The notes under the pieces were generated by a model. The model was not told where the DNA came from, made no database searches, and saw nothing but the letters and a program-made list of their open reading frames with translations. Below are positions 27,399 to 36,152 of a stretch of DNA of 64,000 nucleotides, one piece after another (positions within the stretch are counted from its first letter, which is position 1; each line of letters opens with the position of its first letter). Location of the stretch: positions 803,457-867,456 of the forward strand of contig NZ_JAGTIS010000001.1 of NCBI RefSeq assembly GCF_018704125.1, written 5' to 3'. The DNA is from Metapseudomonas boanensis (lineage in GTDB: Bacteria > Pseudomonadota > Gammaproteobacteria > Pseudomonadales > Pseudomonadaceae). The translations under genes were made by a program, and so were the position numbers.

Positions 27399-29543
27399 AT
27401 GACAGACGCCATTCGTTACGAAAAAGGCCAGGACAATATCGTCGTACTGACCATGGACATGCCCGGCCAGAGCGCCAACACCATGAACGCCGCCTATCGC
27501 CAAGCCATGAGCGAGACCGTTGCGCGCCTCGAGGCGGAGAAGGACAGCATCGCTGGAGTGATCATCACCTCCGGCAAGAAGACCTTTTTCGCTGGCGGCG
27601 ACCTGAACGAGCTGGTCAAGGTCACCAAGGCCGAGGCCAACGAGTTTTACCAGATGGTCCTGGGCACCAAGGGCCAGCTACGCCGCCTGGAGACCCTTGG
27701 CAAGCCAGTGGTGGCCGCGATCAATGGTGCGGCCCTCGGCGGTGGCTGGGAAATTTGCCTGGCCTGCCATCACCGCATTGCCCTCAATGACAATGCCGTG
27801 CAGTTGGGGCTGCCGGAAGTCACACTCGGCCTGCTTCCCGGCGGTGGCGGTGTGGTGCGCATGGTGCGTCTGCTAGGGATCGAAAAGGCGCTTGCGTACT
27901 TGGCAGAAGGCAAGAAGGTGCGCCCCGAGCAGGCGCTCAAGGCCGGCCTGATCCACGATATCGCCCAGACCCCGGATGAGATGCTGGCCAAGGCCCGTGC
28001 CTGGATCGCTGCCAATCCGACTGCTGTGCAACCCTGGGACGTGAAAGGCTACAAGGTCCCCGGCGGCACTCCGTCCAGCCCCAACGTGGCGCAGATGCTC
28101 GCCATCGCCCCTTCGGTGTTGCGCGACAAGACCAAGGGCTGCTTCCCGGCGCCGGAGAAGATCATGTGTGCGGCCGTCGAGGGTGCCCAAGTGGATTTCG
28201 ACGTCGCCCAACTCATCGAGACCCGCTACTTCACCGAGCTGACCACTGGCCAGGTGGCGAAGAACATGATCGGGACGTTCTGGTTCCAATTGAACGGAAT
28301 CAATGCCGGCAGCTCGCGTCCGAAAGGCCCGGCGCCTTATGTGACGAAGAAGGTCGGCGTGCTCGGCGCGGGCATGATGGGCGCGGGTATTGCCTATGTC
28401 TCGGCTATTTCCGGCATCGAGGTGGTGCTCAAGGATGTGTCCGTCGAGGCAGCAGAGAGGGGCAAGGCCTACTCCAAGGGGCTGCTGGATCAACTGGTGA
28501 GTCGTGGGCACATGAGCGCCGAGAAACGCGATGGACTGCTCGCCCGCATCAAGGCGACCGATCAGGATGCTGACCTCGAAGGCTGCGACCTGATCATCGA
28601 GGCCGTATTCGAGAACCGCGAGCTCAAGGCCAAGGTCAGCTCCTCTGCCGAAGCGGTTGCGTTGCCGGATGCAGTGATCGCCTCCAACACCTCGACGCTG
28701 CCCATCACTGGCCTGGCGAAGGCCGTGACCAAGCCCGAGAAGTTCATCGGCTTGCACTTCTTCAGCCCGGTGGACCGTATGCCTCTTGTGGAAATCATCA
28801 AGGGCGAGAAGACCTCGGATGAAACCCTGGCGCGGGCATTCGACTACGTCCTGCAGATCAAGAAAACGCCGATCGTGGTCAACGACAGCCGGGGCTTCTT
28901 CACCTCGCGGGTGTTCGGCACCTTCACCAATGAAGGCATTGCCATGCTGGGCGAAGGTGTTTCGGCGTCGATGATCGAGAACGAAGCGCGCAAGGCCGGC
29001 ATGCCGGTAGGGCCGCTGGCGATCTCCGATGAAGTGTCGATGAGCCTGATGACGCACATTCGTAACCAGACCGCCGAGGACCTCAAGGCAGAAGGCAAGA
29101 GCATGCCGCAGCATCCGGCTTTTGCGGTGATCGACCTGATGGCCAACGAGTTCAAACGGCCGGGCAAAGCCGCAGGAGGCGGGTTCTACGATTACCCCGC
29201 CGGTGGCCGGAAAACGCTCTGGCCGGAGCTCAAGGCGCGCTTCGAAAAGGCTGATCGGCAGATCCCGCAGGAGGACGTGCGTGACCGCATCCTCTTCATC
29301 CAGGCCATCGAGACTGTGCGTTGCGTGGAGGAGGGCGTCCTGCGCTCGACGGCGGACGCCAACATCGGTTCGGTGTTCGGTATTGGTTTTGCCGCCTGGA
29401 CCGGCGGCGCGCTGCAGTTCATCAACCAGTACGGCATCCAGGACTTCGTCGCTCGGGCGCGTTACCTGGCCGAGCAGTACGGCGATCGCTTCGAGCCGCC
29501 AGCGTTGTTGCTGGACAAGGCGGCCAAGGGCGAGCGCTTCTAA
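27399..29543 (+). CDS. FadB-like 3-hydroxyacyl-CoA dehydrogenase / enoyl-CoA hydratase
   Basis: A bifunctional beta-oxidation protein of 714 residues. The N-terminal crotonase domain (about 1-190) has the oxyanion/catalytic loops KKTFFAGGDLNEL and GGGWEICLACHHRIA, and LPEVTLGLLPGGGG. The dehydrogenase part begins at about 310 with the NAD motif VGVLGAGMMGAGIAY, has the LHFFSPVDRMPLVEI catalytic-His region and ends with two helical 3HCDH domains (GRPGKAAGGGFYDYP-type motif near 590). The partner thiolase is encoded upstream. The start ATG 27399 is preceded by gatgagaacaagaac. A strong terminator follows. Confidence 0.95.
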   Translation: MTDAIRYEKGQDNIVVLTMDMPGQSANTMNAAYRQAMSETVARLEAEKDSIAGVIITSGKKTFFAGGDLNELVKVTKAEANEFYQMVLGTKGQLRRLETLGKPVVAAINGAALGGGWEICLACHHRIALNDNAVQLGLPEVTLGLLPGGGGVVRMVRLLGIEKALAYLAEGKKVRPEQALKAGLIHDIAQTPDEMLAKARAWIAANPTAVQPWDVKGYKVPGGTPSSPNVAQMLAIAPSVLRDKTKGCFPAPEKIMCAAVEGAQVDFDVAQLIETRYFTELTTGQVAKNMIGTFWFQLNGINAGSSRPKGPAPYVTKKVGVLGAGMMGAGIAYVSAISGIEVVLKDVSVEAAERGKAYSKGLLDQLVSRGHMSAEKRDGLLARIKATDQDADLEGCDLIIEAVFENRELKAKVSSSAEAVALPDAVIASNTSTLPITGLAKAVTKPEKFIGLHFFSPVDRMPLVEIIKGEKTSDETLARAFDYVLQIKKTPIVVNDSRGFFTSRVFGTFTNEGIAMLGEGVSASMIENEARKAGMPVGPLAISDEVSMSLMTHIRNQTAEDLKAEGKSMPQHPAFAVIDLMANEFKRPGKAAGGGFYDYPAGGRKTLWPELKARFEKADRQIPQEDVRDRILFIQAIETVRCVEEGVLRSTADANIGSVFGIGFAAWTGGALQFINQYGIQDFVARARYLAEQYGDRFEPPALLLDKAAKGERF

Positions 29544-29561
29544 ACGCCAGGCCTGAACAAT

Positions 29562-29590
29562 AAAACCGGCTCTCATGGAGCCGGTTTTTT
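29562..29590 (+). terminator. Rho-independent terminator of the beta-oxidation operon
   Basis: The stem aaaaccggctc/gagccggtttt has a short loop and a T-run of six; it lies 19 bp after the FadB-like stop codon. Confidence 0.9.
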
Positions 29591-29625
29591 GTGTCGCTCG
29601 TCTTGCAGCTGGCCGCGGTCGGGAC

Positions 29626-29997
29626 CTATGCCTGGGGGAAGCGGCTTTCCAGGTAGCGGATGATGTCGTTGGACTCGTACATCCAGCGGCTTTCGCCGCT
29701 CCCTTCGATCCGCAGGCAGGGCACCTTGATCTTGCCGCCGCCGGCCAGGAGGTCGGCGCGGTGGGCTTCGTCGTTCTTTGCATCGCGAAGGGCAATCGGC
29801 AGGTTCAGCCGGTGCATGGCTCGGCGGGTCTTTACGCAGAAGGGGCAGGCGTTGAATTGGTAGAGCGCGAGGCTTGCCGCTTCCTCCGCGATCCTGGCTT
29901 GCTCTTCAGCGCTGCGACGTAGCTTGCGCGGGCGGGTAATGAAGTCGATGAAGATGATCAGCTGGCCCAGGCCGACTCGTAATGCCTTGATGAACAC
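29626..29997 (-). CDS. Glutaredoxin-like / GST N-terminal-domain protein
   Basis: A 123-residue protein. An amphipathic membrane-associated N-terminus (LGQLIIFIDFITRPRKL) is followed by a glutaredoxin fold with the redox motif CPFC in YQFNACPFCVKTRR, the cis-Pro region KVPCLRIE and the helix NDIIRYLESRF. It probably reduces mixed disulfides with glutathione near the inner membrane. Standing alone; convergent with the FadB-like gene. Confidence 0.88.
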   Translation of the reverse strand: MFIKALRVGLGQLIIFIDFITRPRKLRRSAEEQARIAEEAASLALYQFNACPFCVKTRRAMHRLNLPIALRDAKNDEAHRADLLAGGGKIKVPCLRIEGSGESRWMYESNDIIRYLESRFPQA

Positions 29998-30064
29998 TGT
30001 TGCGCACCCTTGGGTGAAAAAGCGGGGCAGCAGTTTACCCGAACTCGCTGGGCGCGGCCGCCTT

Positions 30065-30325
30065 TCACGCCAGGTGGCTATGGCAGCACACCAGCGAGCT
30101 CATATCGAACGCAGCGGGCAGTTGCAACTCGCGGCCGGTCGGAGGGTTGCCGGAGAGGCTCTTCAGGGCTCGGTCGGTCAGGATGCTGCGACCGATGTTG
30201 TGATTGCACTCGATGTTCTTGGCGACAGCGCCAACCGAGCCGTGGCCATATCCGAGCAGCGAGAAGCCATTGGTCAGGATCGCCAGGGCAGTAAGGATGA
30301 AGAGTCGGGTACGTTGGTTTTTCAT
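30065..30325 (-). CDS. Small exported protein, unknown
   Basis: Eighty-six residues from ATG 30325 (an ATG at 30334 would add three). The N-terminus MKNQRTRLFILTALAILTNG is a signal peptide or anchor. The remainder is polar with two or three Cys (IECNHN, VCCHSH) and a PPTGRELQLP segment. No family recognised. It lies 25 bp downstream of another small membrane gene on the same strand, probably co-transcribed. Confidence 0.6.
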   Translation of the reverse strand: MKNQRTRLFILTALAILTNGFSLLGYGHGSVGAVAKNIECNHNIGRSILTDRALKSLSGNPPTGRELQLPAAFDMSSLVCCHSHLA

Positions 30326-30350
30326 GATGCGCATTGCCTGTGTTGGAGCA

Positions 30351-30575
30351 TCAGCCTTGATGCCCGGCGCTACTGCTCTTCCGACTTGCCAGGGCTGCTG
30401 GAATGGCCTGGCTGAGGGATTGGTAGAAGGTCATCGAGGCATCGACCGGGCTGGCGCCGACACGACCGCGTTCATACCCGAAACTCACGGCGAGCAGCAC
30501 CATTACTGCGATGAAATACAGCCCGAGGGAGGCAAGGGCGCCGTTACGTGCGTACTTTAGGGGCAGGTTGCTCAT
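30351..30575 (-). CDS. Small single-helix membrane protein, unknown
   Basis: Seventy-four residues from ATG 30575 (MSNLPLKYARNGALASLGLY). One membrane helix lies at about 14-34, followed by a short polar tail (SPVDASMTFYQSLSQAIPAA). The frame is open further upstream to 30683 but that part does not look coding. It is paired with the small exported protein that follows. Not recognised. Confidence 0.6.
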   Translation of the reverse strand: MSNLPLKYARNGALASLGLYFIAVMVLLAVSFGYERGRVGASPVDASMTFYQSLSQAIPAALASRKSSSAGHQG

Positions 30576-30905
30576 GGGGTGATCCGTATCCGGGAGTTGG
30601 GATGGGCGTAGCTTCATGGAAATCGGTTCGATGAAAAAGCGCCGATTCCGCATGGTAAATATCGACAGAACCAATAGTTTCATCTGGCGCGTAAAATTTT
30701 ATTGACGAGTTGAGCGGGGCAGGGAACTCACAGGCAAGTCCCCAATTCATGCGGGCTTGAGGCGGTCAACCAAGGCTGGTGCCGGCGGGGTGGTAAAGTG
30801 GGCCGGAATTATGGGTGAAAAGTGGTATTTCCTTCGTTCGGTCAGTGTGTTAAATAAATTTCACATTTTGGCCGAGCGCCCTCTACGCTTCAGGAAAAGT
30901 TACTC

Positions 30906-31634
30906 ATGCCGCTTCGTATCTGCATTCTGGAAACCGATATCCTCCGCCCAGAACTGGTTGACCAGTACAAAGGCTACGGCCTGATGTTCGAACAACTGTT
31001 CGCCAAGCAGCCGATCCCGGCGGAATTCAGCGTGTACAACGTCGTGGAAGGCCACTACCCCCCAGAAGGGGAGAAGTTCGATGCCTACTTGGTGACGGGT
31101 AGCAAATTCGACTCTTTCGGCGATGATCCGTGGATCCAGAAACTGAAGAAGTTCCTGCTGGAGCGATACGAAAACGGCGACAAGCTGCTGGGCGTGTGTT
31201 TTGGTCACCAGTTGCTGGCCTTGCTGTTGGGTGGCAAGACTGAACGTGCCACGCAAGGTTGGGGCGTGGGCACCCATAGCTATCAGCTGACCCAGAAGCC
31301 CGAATGGATGACCCCGGCACTGGATGAGCTGACCTTGCTCATCAGCCACCAGGACCAGGTCACCCAGCTGCCAGAGAACGCCACACTGCTGGCTTCCAGC
31401 GACTTCTGCCCAAATGCCGCATACACCATCAAGGACCAGGTACTGTGCTTCCAGGGCCACCCGGAGTTCGTCCATGACTATTCCCGCGCCATATTGGAAC
31501 TCCGCCAGGACTACCTGGGCGAACAGGTCTACAACCAGGGCGTGAGCAGCTTGGACCGCGACCATCAAGGTGCTGCCGTGGCGGAGTGGATGATGCGCTT
31601 CGTCGCGCGCGACCACGCGCCGGAGTCGAGCTGA
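30906..31634 (+). CDS. Class I glutamine amidotransferase-like protein
   Basis: A 242-residue stand-alone GATase1 protein. The nucleophile Cys is in LLGVCFGHQLLALLLGGK and the His in CFQGHPEFVHDYSRAIL. The N-terminal RICILETDILRPELVDQY is typical of the gamma-glutamyl-hydrolase-like subgroup found next to crotonase and CorA genes in other pseudomonads. Ammonia-acceptor partner not evident. The upstream region is AT-rich (gttaaataaatttcacattttgg) and likely holds the promoter. A strong terminator follows. Confidence 0.9.
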   Translation: MPLRICILETDILRPELVDQYKGYGLMFEQLFAKQPIPAEFSVYNVVEGHYPPEGEKFDAYLVTGSKFDSFGDDPWIQKLKKFLLERYENGDKLLGVCFGHQLLALLLGGKTERATQGWGVGTHSYQLTQKPEWMTPALDELTLLISHQDQVTQLPENATLLASSDFCPNAAYTIKDQVLCFQGHPEFVHDYSRAILELRQDYLGEQVYNQGVSSLDRDHQGAAVAEWMMRFVARDHAPESS

Positions 31635-31647
31635 TCGCAGCCACCAA

Positions 31648-31680
31648 GAAGAAGCCCGCCATCAGGCGGGCTTCTTCATT
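31648..31680 (+). terminator. Rho-independent terminator after the amidotransferase gene
   Basis: The stem gaagaagcccgcc/ggcgggcttcttc has a 4-base loop, followed by a short AT-rich tail. It could also serve corA from the other side. Confidence 0.8.
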
Positions 31681-31697
31681 TCTGGGCCGTCGGCAGT

Positions 31698-32669
31698 TCA
31701 GAGCCAGCCGTAATGCTTGAAGCTGGCGTACAGGCCAGTGCAGCCAGCCGCAATGAATCCCAATACGCCGAAGTACCCGTAGTGCCAGGTCAGCTCCGGC
31801 ATATTCTGGAAGTTCATTCCATAGATGCCCGCCACTGCGGTGGGAAAGGCGAGAATGGCCGCCCAGGCGGCAAACTTGCGCTGCACGACGCTCTGTCGGG
31901 ATGACTCCAGCAGGAGACCGACTTCGATCGCGTGATCAGCCATTTCCCGCAAGCCGGTGAGGTCCTCCAGCAAACGGCTCACGTGAATGCCGATGTCGCG
32001 GAAGTAAGGGCGCATGTGCTTGTCGATGAAGGGGAAGTCCAGGCGCTGCAGCTCCTGGCAGATTTCCGCCATGGGGCCAATGTAACGGCGCAGTCGTAGC
32101 AGGTCACGCCGCAGACACTGGACGCGCTCCACATCCGCCTGAGTGAGCGGGCGTTTGAGGACATCCTGTTCGATCTCCTCCAGTTCGGCGTGGTAGCTAT
32201 CCATCAGCGGCCGGTAGTTCTCCATCACGAAGCTGAGCAGCGCATAGAGCACAAAGTCTTCGCCGTGCTCCAATAGCAGCGGACGTGCCTCGCATCGTTG
32301 GCGCACCCGGGAGTAGGGTGCGGACTCGCCATAGCGAGCGCTGATCACATAGCCCTTGCCGGCGAAAAGCTGCGTCTCGATGAACTGCAACTCGCCCTTC
32401 TCCTCGACGGGCGAGTAGACCACCAGGAACAGAGCGTCTCCGAAGGTTTCCAACTTGGGCCTGGTATGGCGCGTAAGGGCATCCTCGAGGGCGAGCTCAT
32501 GCAGATCGAACTGTCGTTGCAAGTTGCTCAGCTCCTCGGCGCCCGGATCATGCAGGCCAATCCAAACGAAATGGCCGGGTTTGCTGGCCCATTCCAAGCC
32601 TTCATCGAGGGTGATGTCGGTGACTCTCTTGCCCTTGGAATAGACTGCGGCAGCAACGACTCGACCCAT
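31698..32669 (-). CDS. corA: CorA-type magnesium/cobalt transporter
   Basis: A 323-residue member of the CorA family of divalent-metal channels. A long cytoplasmic N-terminal domain (about 1-260) contains alternating acidic helices (MDSYHAELEEIEQDVLKR). Two C-terminal membrane helices follow, the first ending with the selectivity motif YGMNFQNMPE. Native function is Mg2+ uptake across the inner membrane. Single gene, divergent from the Gly/His-rich secreted protein. Confidence 0.94.
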   Translation of the reverse strand: MGRVVAAAVYSKGKRVTDITLDEGLEWASKPGHFVWIGLHDPGAEELSNLQRQFDLHELALEDALTRHTRPKLETFGDALFLVVYSPVEEKGELQFIETQLFAGKGYVISARYGESAPYSRVRQRCEARPLLLEHGEDFVLYALLSFVMENYRPLMDSYHAELEEIEQDVLKRPLTQADVERVQCLRRDLLRLRRYIGPMAEICQELQRLDFPFIDKHMRPYFRDIGIHVSRLLEDLTGLREMADHAIEVGLLLESSRQSVVQRKFAAWAAILAFPTAVAGIYGMNFQNMPELTWHYGYFGVLGFIAAGCTGLYASFKHYGWL

Positions 32670-32895
32670 GGTTTCAATGTTCCTTGCGGTGACGTTGTTC
32701 TACGAAATTATTGCGCCGAGCTTAGCGCGCCTGAAGTTATGAGTCTCGTCGCGCGCCTTGAGTTCGCGCGCGGCAGCATTCCCGGCAGCCTTTATTGGAA
32801 GTTTGAGTGCTGTGCCGTCGGTCGAGCGCCATGAAACATCATGTTACGTCTACTAGCGTTAAGTGGTGTCTACCAGCTTGAAAAGGAGGCCTGAC

Positions 32896-33354
32896 ATGTC
32901 GCTCAGAAAATGTCTGCTGGCGATTGCCATCTGCTCGGCAATGGGGGGCTCGCTGGCGTTGCTGTCTGGCGACCTGTCCAGCCTTTCTGGCGCCTATGCC
33001 AAGGAGGGGGGCAGTGGCGGTGGGGGAGGTGGCGGTCACGGTGGCGGAGGCAGTGGAAGCGGCGGACACGGTGGCGATGGAGGTGGTGGCCATGGAGGTG
33101 GCGGAAGCAGTGGTCACGGCGGCGATGGTGGCGGGAGTGGTCACAGCGGTGAAAGCGATGGAGGCCATGGCGGCAACAGAGGCCCGGGTAGCGCGAACAG
33201 CGGACGTAGCGGGGACGACGGAGCTGGCCATGACGTTGGCGATGACCATGGTGCTCGCCAGGGCGCCGATGATGGGCCGGATCATGACGTAGGCGATGAC
33301 CATGGTGTTCATGCCGGCGGCGAGCCAGGGGACGACAAGGGCGGCACGATGTAG
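32896..33354 (+). CDS. Exported Gly/His/Asp-rich low-complexity protein
   Basis: A 152-residue protein with a Sec signal peptide (MSLRKCLLAIAICSAMGG, cleavage near AYA-KEGG). The rest is low complexity: Gly-rich repeats with regularly spaced His and Ser (about 35-110), then Asp/His-rich units in which the DVGDDHG core occurs twice. Such sequences bind divalent metals or act as secreted matrix polymers, but no family is assigned. A very good ribosome site (aaaaggagg) lies 7 bp upstream, which supports real expression. It lies beside corA, which may hint at a metal link. Confidence 0.75.
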   Translation: MSLRKCLLAIAICSAMGGSLALLSGDLSSLSGAYAKEGGSGGGGGGGHGGGGSGSGGHGGDGGGGHGGGGSSGHGGDGGGSGHSGESDGGHGGNRGPGSANSGRSGDDGAGHDVGDDHGARQGADDGPDHDVGDDHGVHAGGEPGDDKGGTM

Positions 33355-33369
33355 ACCTCCCTGCATGAA

Positions 33370-33396
33370 ACAGCCCCGCGCTGCGGGGCTGTTTGT
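33370..33396 (+). terminator. Rho-independent terminator after the Gly/His-rich gene
   Basis: The stem acagccccgc/gcggggctgt is followed by tttg. Confidence 0.75.
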
Positions 33397-33404
33397 CGGC
33401 CAGT

Positions 33405-34094
33405 TCAGACCAGGTGTTGCTTGTCCATTTCGATGGCCGCGTCCAGGGTATCGAGCAGCGTCTTGCGTACCTTGAGCTTGGTGTTCTTGTGCGCGGTCAT
33501 GTTGATCTTCTTCAGCTGTTGCGCTGCAGCGAGCGCCGCTGCGGGAAGTTGCTCGGCAGGCACCACTTTGTCGAGGAATCCAGCATCCACGGCGCCCTGC
33601 GGGTTGAACATCTCGCCATTGATGACCGAGCGTTGGAAGGCGGATTTACGCAGGCGATCACGCGCCAGCTCGATGCCCACGTGGTGCATGGTCATGCCGA
33701 TCTGAACCTCGTTCAGGCCGATATTGAAAGAGCCTTCCACGCCAATGCGGTAATCCGCCGACAACAGGATGAATGCGCCTTTGGCAACTGCATGACCCGG
33801 GCAGGCCACGATGATGGGGTAGGGGTGGGCCAGCATCCGACGGGCCAATGTGGAACCCGCTGCCACCAGCGCAACGGCATTCTGCGGGCCGGAAGTCATC
33901 ACCTTCAGGTCGTAGCCGCCGGAAAGGATGCCTGGTTGCCCGGTAATGATCACCACTGCACGGTCCTGCTCGGCGCGATCCAGCGCCGCGTTGAACGCCG
34001 CAATTACATCCGGGGAAATGGCGTTGACCTTCCCATTGCACAGGGTCAGCGTGGCAATGCCATCTTCGAGTTGGTAGGAGATCAGCTCACTCAT
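33405..34094 (-). CDS. Crotonase / enoyl-CoA hydratase family protein
   Basis: A 229-residue crotonase-fold protein, shorter than typical (about 257). The oxyanion loops are present: GILSGGYDLKVM and the second at CPGHAVAKGAFILLSADYRIG. The usual two catalytic Glu are not clearly placed (the second loop has NIGLNEVQIGM). It may act as an isomerase or hydratase on an unidentified acyl-CoA. Standing alone between the secreted protein and the tRNA. Confidence 0.88.
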   Translation of the reverse strand: MSELISYQLEDGIATLTLCNGKVNAISPDVIAAFNAALDRAEQDRAVVIITGQPGILSGGYDLKVMTSGPQNAVALVAAGSTLARRMLAHPYPIIVACPGHAVAKGAFILLSADYRIGVEGSFNIGLNEVQIGMTMHHVGIELARDRLRKSAFQRSVINGEMFNPQGAVDAGFLDKVVPAEQLPAAALAAAQQLKKINMTAHKNTKLKVRKTLLDTLDAAIEMDKQHLV

Positions 34095-34346
34095 GGCGGG
34101 TTCCTTATGAAGAAGTGGGGCAGACGTTACTCAGCGGCACCCGCCAGGTAAAGCGCTTTGACTGACTGGTGAGTCAGGCGCAGCGGGCCTTTCAGCCTTT
34201 TCGAACCCCATCCGATGCGCCCCTTGAGGCCCGGCTGTTGCGCTTTCCAGCGCCTCTTCGCCCCGCTTCAGCCCTCTTGACAGGGCAAAGGGAAGTTGGC
34301 AGCGCTAAACAAAATTCATAAACGCATGAAAATTATGAAAAAAGTG

Positions 34347-34376
34347 TTTGCATTCCGGAAAACACTCCACTAAATT
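34347..34376 (+). promoter_or_regulatory. Promoter of tRNA-Ser
   Basis: TTTGCA, an 18-bp spacer and TAAATT, followed by a GC-rich discriminator as in stable-RNA promoters; 39 bp upstream of the mature tRNA 5' end. Confidence 0.6.
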
Positions 34377-34414
34377 AGCGCACCTCGACGGGGCCAACGC
34401 TTCGAAGAGATTCC

Positions 34415-34504
34415 GGTGAGGTGTCCGAGCGGTTGAAGGAGCACGCCTGGAAAGTGTGTATACGGGAAACCGTATCGAGGGTTCGAATCCCTCCCTCACC
34501 GCCA
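34415..34504 (+). tRNA. tRNA-Ser (anticodon GGA)
   Basis: A 90-base class II tRNA. The acceptor stem is ggtgagg/cctcacc with discriminator G and encoded CCA. The anticodon loop ctGGAaa is at about 34449-34451. A long variable arm tacgggaaaccgta and the T-loop gggttcgaatccc follow. It is almost the same as E. coli tRNA-Ser(GGA). The 3' end of such genes is a common integration target. Confidence 0.97.
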
Positions 34505-34519
34505 CTTTCCGTATAGATA

Positions 34520-34553
34520 AGCCCCTGATTTCTAACGAGATCAGGGGCTTTTT
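34520..34553 (+). terminator. Rho-independent terminator of tRNA-Ser
   Basis: The stem agcccctgat/atcaggggct is followed by five T. It lies 16 bp after the CCA. Confidence 0.85.
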
Positions 34554-34672
34554 CTGTGCCTGCGAAAAAGTGGGTGTCGAAATAGTGTCGAAGCTGTCGC
34601 AGCCACCCCTTCCAGCCTCAGCTCATCCTGGACAAGAATGCCCAATCGCTCTGGAAGACAGAGCCGTGCAGG

Positions 34673-34884
34673 ATGCGCACGAACGACGTTCTCATCGACT
34701 ACGAAAGCGTCCAGTCCCTCGAGCTGCAGCAGCCTCACTTCAATATTCGGGTCTTTCTCGGCCCGAACAACACCAAGCTTCCCACTGACTTGGTCGTCTG
34801 CACCGCTTCCATGACCGCTCGGAGTACGTCCAGCCCGATACGCCCGGCACCAACGAGTTGTATCTCGGGGGGGCGCGTATTCGA
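34673..34884 (+). pseudogene. Remnant of a PIN/NYN-like nuclease-domain gene
   Basis: The first 40 residues (TNDVLIDYESVQSLEL, then FNIRVFLGPNNTKLP) look like the start of a PIN-like family whose members begin TNYVLIDYENVQ and continue with a VFVGxNxxK strand. After about 34800 the homology continues only in another frame (SEYVQPDTPGTNE, where the family has AEYVQ...G.NALDFHIA) and stops at 34884. The catalytic remainder, normally about 150 more residues, is absent. Non-functional. The intact family is often found in mobile or accessory DNA. Confidence 0.6.
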
Positions 34885-35384
34885 TCTTGATGTTGGCTTC
34901 TTTACTGAAGGGAATAAACAACTGGGGGCAGATTTGATTTCTGGTTCCTTGATTGCTTCGGAGCAGCGGCTGCCGGCCGCAAATGGCTGGAGCAGATATA
35001 TAGGAGTCGTTGATTACCCATCGGCGAGGACGACTATTGATCATCAGGACTGGAAGGAGTGTGTCAGCCGCTATGGTCCGGAGCGCGTGAGAAGAACGGG
35101 ATATTTTTCTCGGCCCGCTACGGAAGGTGGCGGCGTCTGCGCGGTTGAACGGGGGAGGGACGGGGCGCGGCCGTTGGACGGCGTTTTCCATTGTCGGTGT
35201 TTGGCAGGAAGCCTGGTCGGCACTCACAGGGTGCTGGCAGATGCCTGGGGGGAACTTCAGGGTGGTAGTCAAGGTCGGAGATCACCGCCATGCCAGCCCT
35301 TCGCCCACGCGTGCGACTCCGGGCCACGGCGCGATATTCGATAACAGACAAGTTCCACTACCCGCCGTCCTGGATCAGGTGAGA
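34885..35384. other. Gene-free accessory stretch
   Basis: No supported gene. A plus-strand open frame crosses it but shows no recognisable motif. Its 3' half is shared with the 5' extension of the TPR protein frame. Confidence 0.5.
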
Positions 35385-35393
35385 ATGCATCCG

Positions 35394-36152
35394 ATGCAAT
35401 CAAAGCGCTTTATGTCGATCCTGATCCTGGCCATCTGCACGGTCGCTTCGTTGCCTGCGTTGGCGGCCCAGCAAAGCAATAGCGCGTCGGCTGCGATGTT
35501 GGAGGCTGCGTCGCTGCAACTGGAGTTTGGTGAGGTAGAGCAGGCCGGCGACACCCTGGAGCGCGCCTTGCGCATCGAGCCGAACAACCCCGCCACCTTG
35601 CATTATCTGGGGCAGGTCCGCCTACAGCAGGGGCAGTATGAGCAGGCCGTAGCCCTGGCAACGAAATCCAATGCGCGCGCTCGCAACAATACCGAGTTGC
35701 ACAACCGCAATCTCCAGCTGATTCAGGCGGCCCGGCAGGCCATGGGGCCGGGTGTGTCGACTGGTTCGGCCGTGGAGGTGGAGGTGGATGAGCTGGCTGA
35801 GGTCCAGGTGGGCTTGGATCAGGAGGTGGAGCGGCAGCGTGCGGCGGGTATCGCAGCTGCCTCGGCAGAAGATGGGGAGCAGTTCACCTCACTCGCCCCG
35901 ACGCAGGAAGAGTTCGTAACGGAGCCGCAGTCAGTGGGGGGGCAACCGCGTGACGAAGGAGGCCTGCGGGCTGCCTCTTTCGAGACACACCCAGCTTATG
36001 AAGAACTGCGTATCCCCCGTGGGCATATGCCGCCGCGTGGCAAGTGCCGAATCTGGTTTCCTGATCGCCCCGCAGGACGCCAGCCAGCGCCCGGGAAATG
36101 CAAAAAGCTGCAGCATCGGGTCCCGCAAGGCGCCTATCTTGTGCGGGGTTGA
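35394..36152 (+). CDS. Exported TPR-containing protein with conserved C-terminal motif
   Basis: A 252-residue protein with a signal peptide (MQSKRFMSILILAICTVASL, ending ALA-AQQSN). A single tetratricopeptide region (about 35-110) contains LERALRIEPNNPATLHYLGQ. An acidic Val/Glu-rich middle (about 120-180) and a C-terminal tail with IPRGHMPPRGKCRIWFPDRP and VPQGAYLVRG follow. That tail occurs in many exported proteins of pseudomonads. The start may be 35385 or 35394 (ribosome site aggtgag); the latter has the better spacing. Function unknown; probably periplasmic. Confidence 0.75.
   Translation: MQSKRFMSILILAICTVASLPALAAQQSNSASAAMLEAASLQLEFGEVEQAGDTLERALRIEPNNPATLHYLGQVRLQQGQYEQAVALATKSNARARNNTELHNRNLQLIQAARQAMGPGVSTGSAVEVEVDELAEVQVGLDQEVERQRAAGIAAASAEDGEQFTSLAPTQEEFVTEPQSVGGQPRDEGGLRAASFETHPAYEELRIPRGHMPPRGKCRIWFPDRPAGRQPAPGKCKKLQHRVPQGAYLVRG

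Noticed and set aside
27873..29795. A 640-codon open frame on the minus strand across the FadB-like gene
   Set aside because: It is antisense to a gene with complete catalytic motifs and has no recognisable domains; high GC content leaves such frames open.
30544..30750. A 68-codon minus-strand frame upstream of the small membrane genes
   Set aside because: It overlaps the start of a better supported small membrane gene and has no recognisable features.
33000..33200. Short repeats that might be taken for CRISPR
   Set aside because: They are irregular GGTGGC-type codons of the Gly-rich protein, without constant-length repeats and spacers.
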